Source of the DNA: Alloscardovia criceti DSM 17774
Lineage (GTDB): Bacteria; Actinomycetota; Actinomycetes; Actinomycetales; Bifidobacteriaceae
NCBI RefSeq assembly: GCF_000376885.1
Contig: NZ_AQXR01000009.1
Coordinates: forward strand, 1-64,000
Direction: 5' to 3'
Length of the DNA: 64,000 nt
Positions 57,731 to 64,000 of this stretch are shown here, one piece after another. Below the pieces are notes generated by a model that did no database searches, was not told the DNA's origin, and saw only the letters and a program-made list of their open reading frames with translations. Numbering within the stretch: position 1 is the stretch's first letter; each line of letters opens with the position of its first letter. Both the position numbers and the translations under genes were made by a program.

Positions 57731-59566
57731 TTAGTTTGAGCCGCTTCCGCCGAAGAACTGCTCAAATGGGTTGTTTGAGCTGTTTCCGTTGTTGTTATTT
57801 TGGCTGTTGGAGTCGTTGTTGCTCTGGCTGTTGGAATTCGAGGAAGACGTGGTGGTGCTTTCCTCCTTATCCATGTTTACGGTCAAATCCAAGGCCTTGC
57901 CATCGCGGATGATGGTCAGTGTGACCTGCTCGCCCTTCTGGGTGGCGCGTACGTAGCCGAGCAATGCGGCGTTAGAGCCTACGGAATGCTTGTTATACGC
58001 CACGATGGTATCGCCCTGCTGAACGCCCGCGTCTGCCGCAGCAGAGCCGGATACTACGCTTTGCACCTGGGAGCCGGAGACCGTTACGCCATCAGCCGTT
58101 GCCGTAGCAGACTTCACGGTCACACCCAAGGACACATGTGTAGCCGAACCATTTTCGATGATGGAGCTCGTAACCCACTTCACCAGGTTTGCAGGAATGG
58201 CAAAACCAATGCCGATAGAACCCGACGAGCCTTCAGAAGACGAAGACGAGCTAGTGGTAGCGATAGAAGAATTAATACCAATCAACTTACCGTCCGTATT
58301 GAAGGTTGGGCCGCCGGAATTACCAGAATTAATAGATGCATCAATCTGTACAGCGTTCGTTACGACCACGTCACCACTATTGTCCTCACTCGATACGGAT
58401 ACTGGACGGTTCAGTGCGGACACAATACCGGTGGTTGCCGTATTTTCGTAACCCAGTGGGCTACCAATGGCCATCACAGACTCGCCGACTGCCAAGTCAT
58501 CAGAGTCCGCAAAGGTCACAGGTGTGAGATTGCTTGGTGGGTTTTGCAGCTTGATAACGGCCAAATCCGTGGTTGGATCCGTGCCTACGACCTCGGCCTC
58601 ATACATAGCACCATCGGATAAGGTGACCTGAAGATTCGAGGCGCCAGATACCACGTGATTGTTGGTGACGATATCGCCGTCTGTGTTCAAAATTGCACCC
58701 GAACCGATAACTGTGCCGCCGGAAACCGTGCCCTGAATGGAAACTACGGATGCGGACACTGCCTTCGCTACAGCAGACCAGTCGCTGGACGAGCTGGTGG
58801 CGCTGGCACTGCCGGAGCCGCCGGTGGAGCTGGTGATAGAGCTCAAGGATGAGGAGCTTGGGATGGTGAGAATGCCGCTACGAATGCCCGCAAAACCTAA
58901 GCCGGCGACGAGCACGGCTGCGGCGGCCGCAGCACCAATGGAGGTCCAAATCGTGGTAGTGCGGTTCTTCTTTATCAAGCTTTCCACGGTGTGTGCGTTT
59001 GCATTCACACCCGCTGCGGTGACGCTGGCTTCGGTGCCGAAAGCATTGGCAGGATCAGCGAAGGCATTACCGTTCTTTTCACGGGAATTCTGCGCATTCT
59101 GTCCGTACATTGGGGCGCCTGGGTTCCTGTACTGGTTGGCATTCTGGGCGTGCTGCGCATTCTGAGCAGCCTGTGCTGTCTGTGGCGTTTGCGGAGCTCC
59201 ATAGACGCCAGCCTGAGCCTGTTGCTGCGATTGCTGTGGCTGCTGGGCATAAGGGAACTGTGCAGTTGGCTGCTCCTGCGCACTGCGATAGTTTCCCTGA
59301 GCAATCGGCGTAGTTGGTTGAGAAGCGTAGCCTTGGCCATTATTCTGGCCGTACTGTACAGGTGGGATTGGCTGCGTTGGTTGAGATTGCGCATACTGGG
59401 CAGGTGTCACCGGACGCAATGGTTGCGTTGGAGCCGCGAATTGCGAGGACTGCTGATTATATGGCTGAGCCGTATTCCTGTAATCAGAACGAGTCTGCTG
59501 AGAGTCGTTTGTGGAATTATTGGTATTCTGATCGTTTTTGGCCTCATCGAAATATTCGTTTGCCAT
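57731..59566 (-). CDS. htrA: HtrA/DegP-type membrane-anchored serine protease
   Basis: A 611-residue protease. Residues 1-200 are a cytoplasmic, Gln/Asn/Pro-rich disordered region full of QYAQ, AQNAQ and PTQP words. One transmembrane helix spans about 205-228. The trypsin-like domain lies outside the cell, with catalytic His304 (TNNHVVSG), Asp334 (DPTTDLAVI) and Ser417 (NSGNSGGP). A PDZ domain follows (about 475-575), then a Ser/Asn-rich tail ending in NPFEQFFGGSGSN. It should degrade or hold damaged exported proteins, relevant in a strain exporting several proteins over 1500 residues. AAGGAG precedes the ATG at 59566. Confidence 0.93.
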   Translation of the reverse strand: MANEYFDEAKNDQNTNNSTNDSQQTRSDYRNTAQPYNQQSSQFAAPTQPLRPVTPAQYAQSQPTQPIPPVQYGQNNGQGYASQPTTPIAQGNYRSAQEQPTAQFPYAQQPQQSQQQAQAGVYGAPQTPQTAQAAQNAQHAQNANQYRNPGAPMYGQNAQNSREKNGNAFADPANAFGTEASVTAAGVNANAHTVESLIKKNRTTTIWTSIGAAAAAAVLVAGLGFAGIRSGILTIPSSSSLSSITSSTGGSGSASATSSSSDWSAVAKAVSASVVSIQGTVSGGTVIGSGAILNTDGDIVTNNHVVSGASNLQVTLSDGAMYEAEVVGTDPTTDLAVIKLQNPPSNLTPVTFADSDDLAVGESVMAIGSPLGYENTATTGIVSALNRPVSVSSEDNSGDVVVTNAVQIDASINSGNSGGPTFNTDGKLIGINSSIATTSSSSSSEGSSGSIGIGFAIPANLVKWVTSSIIENGSATHVSLGVTVKSATATADGVTVSGSQVQSVVSGSAAADAGVQQGDTIVAYNKHSVGSNAALLGYVRATQKGEQVTLTIIRDGKALDLTVNMDKEESTTTSSSNSNSQSNNDSNSQNNNNGNSSNNPFEQFFGGSGSN

Positions 59567-59830
59567 TATTCTCCTTCAGCATATTAATCGCCGTAATGGC
59601 GTTATTCATTTCTGATTAATAGGTAAACGTATAAAACTGAGAATAGTCTGAGAATGGGCTAAAAAGTTTCTATTCATCCCTTGAACACATAAAAATTACA
59701 GAAATTATCAAGAAAATATCAACTCTGCGAGGATCTCGCTGCGGCCTTATCACTTTGAAATTTGCTCTTCTTGCACATTCTTCGGGTTCCTGCTTTCAAA
59801 GATACCCACGTATGGAATACAGTAGAGTAA

Positions 59831-61288
59831 ATGAGCGATTTGAGTAATGATAGCAAGGCATTAACGCCTACCGAGGAGCAGACGGGCACACAGGACACAC
59901 AGCCCGTTCCAGCGGAAGCTCCCGTAAAGAAGAAGCGCAAGAAGCGCCGTAAGAAGAAGAGTGTTCCTCAATTCACCTACGTCGAGGTGATGACGAAGGC
60001 ACCCGAAGGCACAGTACGCCCACAGCAAAAATTCTCTCCACTTGGAGCGCACGAGGGCCAGCCGGGCGACCGATCCGCCTTTGGTTTCGACATTCACACC
60101 CGTCTAGAAGGCAAGCATGGACGTACGGGCGTTATTCACACGCCACACGGCGATATCAAGACACCCGCCTTCGTACCGGTAGCCACGCAGGCCACCATGA
60201 AGGCCGTAACCCGCGAGCAGATGGAAGACAACGGCGCACAGGTAATGCTATCCAATGCTTTCCACCTGTATGAGCGCCCCGGAGAGGCCGTTTTGGACGC
60301 GGCTGGAGGCCTCAACGAATTTATGAATTGGGATAAGCCAACCTTCACGGATTCTGGTGGATTCCAGGTCATGAGCCTCGGTGCAGGATTTAAGAAGACC
60401 TTGGCTATGGATGTCGAAGGCATGAAAAGCGACGATGTCATCGCCGAAGGTCGCGAGCGCTTGGCTTTTGTGGATGAGGATGGCGTGAGCTTTAAGTCTC
60501 CACTCAACGGTGGCATGCATCGTTTTTCTGCGGAAATTTCCATGCGCGTGCAGCACAATATCGGCGCAGATATCATGTTTGCCTTCGATGAGCTAACCAC
60601 ACTGATGAATACGCGCCGCTATCAGGAGCAATCCGTGGAGCGCACGTATCGCTGGGCTCAGCGCTGTGTTGCGGAACACAAGCGCCTCACCGAGGAGCGC
60701 TTAGGCAAGCCATATCAGGCTTTGTTTGGCGTCGTACAAGGTGCGAATTACGAGGATTTGCGTCGCAAGGCGGCATCCCAGATTGGCTCTTTGGATTTCG
60801 ATGGTTTCGGCATCGGTGGCGCTATCGAGAAGCGCATTTTGGGCGAAACCTGCGCGTGGATTTGCGATGAATTGCCAGAAAACAAGCCCCGCCACGTGCT
60901 GGGCATTGCGGCTGTGAACGATATTTTTGCGGGCGTGGAAAACGGCGGGGATACCTTCGACTGCGTAGCTCCTGCGCGTACCGCGCGTAACGGTGCCGTG
61001 TTTACGAAGGATGGCCGTTGGAATATCAAGCGTGCAGCATATAAGTTTGACTTCTCCCCTATCGAGGACGATTGCGACTGCTATACCTGCCGCAATTACA
61101 CGCGTGCGTACGTGAACCATTTGCTGCGTGCGGGCGAAATGACGGGTTCCACGCTTGCTACGATTCACAATGAGCGTTTCTTCATCCGATTGCTGGATGA
61201 TATTCGCGCGTCTATCGATGGCGGTTATTTCTACGAATTTAAGGACCAGTACTTGGCGCGTTTCTACGCAAACGGTTCTCGCGGCTAG
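59831..61288 (+). CDS. tgt: tRNA-guanine transglycosylase with basic N-terminal extension
   Basis: A 485-residue enzyme that exchanges guanine for a queuosine precursor at the wobble position of GUN tRNAs. The core starts near residue 82 (FGFDIHTRLEGKHGRTG). TDSGGFQVMSLG, the catalytic region around DIMFAFDELTT, GGAIEKRILGE and zinc ligands in CDCYTCRNYTRAYVNHL are intact. The first 80 residues are an extra, disordered part with the basic run KKKRKKRRKKKS, which could bind RNA. There is no Shine-Dalgarno sequence before ATG 59831, and a -10-like TACAGT lies about 8 nt upstream, so the mRNA may be leaderless. An alternative start inside the extension cannot be excluded. Confidence 0.92.
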   Translation: MSDLSNDSKALTPTEEQTGTQDTQPVPAEAPVKKKRKKRRKKKSVPQFTYVEVMTKAPEGTVRPQQKFSPLGAHEGQPGDRSAFGFDIHTRLEGKHGRTGVIHTPHGDIKTPAFVPVATQATMKAVTREQMEDNGAQVMLSNAFHLYERPGEAVLDAAGGLNEFMNWDKPTFTDSGGFQVMSLGAGFKKTLAMDVEGMKSDDVIAEGRERLAFVDEDGVSFKSPLNGGMHRFSAEISMRVQHNIGADIMFAFDELTTLMNTRRYQEQSVERTYRWAQRCVAEHKRLTEERLGKPYQALFGVVQGANYEDLRRKAASQIGSLDFDGFGIGGAIEKRILGETCAWICDELPENKPRHVLGIAAVNDIFAGVENGGDTFDCVAPARTARNGAVFTKDGRWNIKRAAYKFDFSPIEDDCDCYTCRNYTRAYVNHLLRAGEMTGSTLATIHNERFFIRLLDDIRASIDGGYFYEFKDQYLARFYANGSRG

Positions 61289-61404
61289 CCGAGGCTGGCT
61301 AGGCTAGGTAGTCTCGGTCATATCCGAAGAATTCTGGAATTTTTTCAACACTTCAACCCCACACTTTGCGTATGACGTCGTTATATGCTAGTGTGGGGTT
61401 GTTT

Positions 61405-61488
61405 GCGCACATGGCGGAATGGTAGACGCGCTGGCTTCAGGTGCCAGTGACCGTTAAGGTCGTGGGGGTTCAACTCCCCCTGTGCGCA
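61405..61488 (+). tRNA. tRNA-Leu (anticodon CAG)
   Basis: An 84-nt class II tRNA with a long variable arm. Acceptor GCGCACA pairs with TGTGCGC. The anticodon arm CTGGC-TTCAGGT-GCCAG gives CAG. The variable arm is TGACCGTTAAGGTCG, and the T arm GGGGG-TTCAACT-CCCCC is perfect. The CCA end is not encoded. Confidence 0.95.
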
Positions 61489-61683
61489 CGATAATGTATC
61501 GTGCACGGGTTTGCATTGTGTACGTTTTATTGAGTCGCCTTTCTGCGCTTTTAAGATGTCTCATAGGATATTTGTTTATCCGTTTATATTGCCTTCATTT
61601 CGGCAATTTTTATTTTTCATTCTGAGATTTTATGAATCTTAAAGCGAGCGCGACTAAAATCTAATACAAAGAAGAAGGGTATT

Positions 61684-62001
61684 ATGTCGCACTATACGTT
61701 TAACCGCTTGACTACCACGGATATTGATATTTACACATATCCCAATGGGGATAAACTCCTGACCATTACCCGCTCGGGCCTGCTGAGTTTCCTTCTTTTT
61801 GGCAATCATAAGGAAACCAAAGTACTGAGCAACACCATCGATGGTGTGGCTTTTAAGGCTTCACATCACCGTCCGGGTTCTATGAAATTTACTATTAACG
61901 GTAAAAAGCAGCACGATGCTACCGTGTATTTCTGGGGCAGTCAGGAGCAGGACAAGGCTTTGGCTTTGTACGACGAATTATCGGATATTATCAAAAAATA
62001 A
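61684..62001 (+). CDS. small hypothetical protein, beta-rich
   Basis: A 105-residue soluble protein. It alternates short beta-like segments (DIDIYTYPNGDKLLTITRSG, MKFTINGKK, ATVYFWGSQEQ) and ends in a helix (KALALYDELSDIIKK), the overall plan of bacterial pleckstrin-homology-like domains. I do not recognise a specific family and assign no function. GAAGGG lies 7 nt before the ATG at 61684. It stands alone between tRNA-Leu and the aldo-keto reductase gene, on the same strand, with 148 bp to the next start. Confidence 0.7.
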   Translation: MSHYTFNRLTTTDIDIYTYPNGDKLLTITRSGLLSFLLFGNHKETKVLSNTIDGVAFKASHHRPGSMKFTINGKKQHDATVYFWGSQEQDKALALYDELSDIIKK

Positions 62002-62149
62002 GTGTTCAATATTTGACGTCGCACTGTGTTCGTTCTGCGTTGAAAACATTATAGGTGTATCGTTTTACAAGGAAGCGTATTTGGGTCGACGATGTGGCCT
62101 GAATGCGCACGAAACGTGGTCGCAGCTATACAACGATTGGAGCACAATC

Positions 62150-63052
62150 ATGACAGACACCACACAACAGCGCACAATTACACTCAGCAATGGCGTAGAA
62201 ATGCCTTTGGTAGGTTTTGGCACCTTCCAGCCTTCTGCTAGCGCAGGCGAGGGAGTCAATGATAACGATGCTGAAACCGCCGTATTTGAAGCCCTTAAAG
62301 CTGGCTATCGTCTCATCGATACCGCTGCTTTTTACCAGACAGAGGCTGCCGTAGGTCGTGCAGTGCGCCGCGCCGAGGACGAGCTCGGCATCCAGCGCTC
62401 CGATATTTTCATTACCACTAAATTGTGGTGGACGTCCGCTACTTATGACAAGGCTGCTCATGCGTACGAGCGTTCGCTGGAGCGTGCGGGCTTGGATTAC
62501 TATGACCTGTATCTCATCCACAATCCGCTCAATGATATGTATGGCGCTTGGCGCGCGATGATGGAGCTGTATAAGAACGGTCAGGTGCGTGCCATTGGCG
62601 TGAGCAACTACTCGCGAACGCGTCTCGAGGATTTCATCACTTTTAATGAAATCGCACCTCACGTCAACCAAATTGAGGTGAATGTTTACCATCAGCAGGA
62701 TCTGGATGTGAACTATATGAACGAGCACGATATTCGAATCCAGGCTTGGGGGCCGTTTGCACGTGCCAAGCATGATCTTTTCCATAATGAGACTCTGATG
62801 CAGATTGCGGAAAAGTACCAGAAAACTACCGCTCAGGTGGTGGTGCGCTGGCTTGTGCAGCGGGGCATTACGGCTCTGCCAAAGAGCGTCAACCCACAAC
62901 GTGTGCGTGATAATTTCGATGTGTGGGATTTCGAGCTGACGGCTGAAGATATGGAGCTCATCCATACGCTGGATACGGGCACGAGTCAATTCTTTGATTG
63001 GTCTGATCCTGCGGCTTACAGCCGTTTGGTGAAGTTGCCTTTTGAAGACTAA
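62150..63052 (+). CDS. aldo-keto reductase (2,5-diketo-D-gluconate reductase-like)
   Basis: A 300-residue NADPH-dependent reductase of the AKR5 type by overall layout. The catalytic tetrad is complete: Asp57 (RLIDTAAFY), Tyr62, Lys91 (FITTKLW) and His124 (LYLIHNP). GVSNYSRTRLEDF and the cofactor-binding ALPKSVNPQRVRDNFDVWDF near the C-terminus are typical. It reduces small aldehydes and ketones; the true substrate is not clear. ATG at 62150 has GGAG 8 nt upstream, and the frame further upstream (to 61916) overlaps the preceding gene without a ribosome site. It is monocistronic and convergent with the pyruvate-oxidase-like gene. Confidence 0.92.
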   Translation: MTDTTQQRTITLSNGVEMPLVGFGTFQPSASAGEGVNDNDAETAVFEALKAGYRLIDTAAFYQTEAAVGRAVRRAEDELGIQRSDIFITTKLWWTSATYDKAAHAYERSLERAGLDYYDLYLIHNPLNDMYGAWRAMMELYKNGQVRAIGVSNYSRTRLEDFITFNEIAPHVNQIEVNVYHQQDLDVNYMNEHDIRIQAWGPFARAKHDLFHNETLMQIAEKYQKTTAQVVVRWLVQRGITALPKSVNPQRVRDNFDVWDFELTAEDMELIHTLDTGTSQFFDWSDPAAYSRLVKLPFED

Positions 63053-63115
63053 TGCGTTGTTTGCTTTGAGATAATCAGACGCAACACGGTTCAATACATC
63101 CATAAAGCAATGAAG

Positions 63116-63155
63116 AAGTCCCGTTATCTCTAGCCCAAGAGATAACGGGACTTTT
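63116..63155. terminator. terminator between the AKR and pyruvate oxidase genes
   Basis: A perfect 15-bp stem AAGTCCCGTTATCTC / GAGATAACGGGACTT with an 8-nt loop, followed by TTG. It lies between convergent genes (stops at 63052 and 63176) and can act on both. Confidence 0.85.
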
Positions 63156-63175
63156 GTGTGAGCCTGAGTATGAAA

Positions 63176-64000
63176 CTAGGCTTCTACTCCTTCTTGCTCG
63201 AAGTAGTAGGTCATTGGCAGAAGTTCCTCACCATCATAGGATGCGAAGAATTCTTCCAAGCTATCTGGATGCTTCAAAGTACCGTTGGAATTGTACTTTG
63301 GATTAATCGTCTCCACGAACTTGCCATCTTCCACATGGAATTCAAGCTCTTCTACAGGCAAACCACGCTTATCCGTAATTTTGGCATCGATGAGGAATGG
63401 GCGACCTGCCTGGGTTACTTCAATTGCCTTGTCGAAAGCGGCTGGAAGTTCATCAGAGGAACGCACTGTAACGGACTCTACGCCCATGCCCTGCGCAATC
63501 ATGGCAAAGTCTTGATCTTCTAGGAAGATGCCCGAATGCTGTGGGATCGGCAAATCATCCTGCTCCGACTTGATGAAGTTCAAGGCCGCGTTCGACGTAA
63601 TGACGTTGATGACAGGCAGCTTGTACTTCTTCTGAGTGATAAGGTCCTGCATCACCATGGAGAATGCGCCATCGCCGGAAATATTGAAAATCTGGCGTTC
63701 TGGGAAGCTCAGCGCGCCTGCCAGTGAACCTGGCAAACCGTACCCCATGGAAGCGAAGAGCGCAGAGATAGTCCACTTATTCTTTGGCGTCAAGTGCAGG
63801 TAACGGAAGGAGTTGATAATGTTGTCACCCACATCGATGGAGAAAACAGCATCCTCCTCAGCGACACGGTTGATTTCCTTGTACACGGCTTCGAATTCGA
63901 GTGGATTCGATGGACGGTTAGTCATCTTATCCAAGTATTCGCGCCAATTCTTGTTGGCAGCCACTACTGCGCGGTAGAACGGGGAGGATGGCGATGGCTC
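63176..64000 (-). CDS. pyruvate oxidase-like TPP enzyme, C-terminal part (gene cut by window edge)
   Basis: The last 275 residues of a thiamine-diphosphate enzyme. The frame stays open to the window edge, beyond the GTG at 63964, so the N-terminal and central domains lie outside. The TPP/Mg motif GDGAFSMVMQDLITQKKY...NVITSNAAL and the segments FASMGYGLPGSLAGALSF and FNISGDGAF are those of the pyruvate oxidase/acetolactate synthase superfamily. Details such as ALNFIKSEQ and the late EEFFASYDGEELLPMTYYFEQ favour the SpxB-type oxidase. If so, it turns pyruvate, phosphate and oxygen into acetyl phosphate, CO2 and hydrogen peroxide. Acetolactate synthase is the main alternative. Confidence 0.8.
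   Translation of the reverse strand, partial: EPSPSSPFYRAVVAANKNWREYLDKMTNRPSNPLEFEAVYKEINRVAEEDAVFSIDVGDNIINSFRYLHLTPKNKWTISALFASMGYGLPGSLAGALSFPERQIFNISGDGAFSMVMQDLITQKKYKLPVINVITSNAALNFIKSEQDDLPIPQHSGIFLEDQDFAMIAQGMGVESVTVRSSDELPAAFDKAIEVTQAGRPFLIDAKITDKRGLPVEELEFHVEDGKFVETINPKYNSNGTLKHPDSLEEFFASYDGEELLPMTYYFEQEGVEA

Noticed and set aside
61291-61318. Hairpin after tgt as a terminator
   Set aside because: The stem CCGAGGCT / AGTCTCGG has a mismatch, a long loop and no T-run.

Overview
The window looks like a chromosomal segment of a member of the Bifidobacteriaceae (Actinobacteria). The 23S rRNA carries the roughly 100-nt domain III insertion typical of high-GC Gram-positives, the 16S-23S spacer has no tRNA as is usual in bifidobacteria, and the genes are typical of the family (giant Cna_B and Rib-domain surface proteins, short IlvA, extended Tgt). 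Base composition is only moderately GC-rich. Together with an apparent pyruvate oxidase at the right edge, this would suit an aerotolerant genus such as Alloscardovia or Scardovia, but the genus is a guess.

Layout. 1-5331: a complete rRNA operon on the minus strand (16S, 23S, 5S, terminator). 5813-8902: tRNA-Pro, a small charged helical protein, a sirtuin and threonine dehydratase. 9017-15160: an ion and stress block with a CLC anion transporter, then a minus-strand run of crcB2, a small alarmone synthetase, an OmpR-type regulator, a histidine kinase and crcB1. 15405-20656: purA, class II aldolase, a heavy-metal P-type ATPase and a DUF1801 protein. 20775-54455: an accessory region dominated by four giant, secreted, sortase-type surface proteins. 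Two are Cna_B adhesins, one of them frameshifted. Two are Rib/YPDG-type stalk proteins with calcium-binding TSP3 motifs. Between them lie small metabolic genes: an acetoin-reductase-like SDR, glutaredoxin, a TetR/TauE pair and a zinc alcohol dehydrogenase. 54943-64000: tRNA-Gly, HtpX, a ferredoxin-NADP reductase, an HtrA protease, Tgt, tRNA-Leu, a small unknown protein, an aldo-keto reductase and the 3' part of a pyruvate-oxidase-like gene cut by the window edge.

How the parts may work together. The four surface proteins share one plan (signal peptide, unique N-terminal region, repeat stalk, LxxTG signal, membrane anchor, basic tail). None has the canonical proline of LPXTG, and no sortase is encoded here. 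Three variation mechanisms appear in this locus: a 15-bp poly-G tract in the probable promoter of the LASTG protein, a one-base frameshift that removes the sorting signal of one Cna_B adhesin, and block duplications inside the repeat stalks. Two intergenic regions that separate a surface protein from a divergent dehydrogenase gene each hold a CRP/FNR/Rex-like palindrome, suggesting redox or carbon control.

The least expected structure is an array of eight 20-24 bp repeats in strictly alternating orientation (four inverted pairs with fixed spacing) at 46696-47204. The second is the two fluoride-channel subunits, one with a degenerate Phe box and a long basic tail, bracketing an alarmone synthetase and a two-component system.
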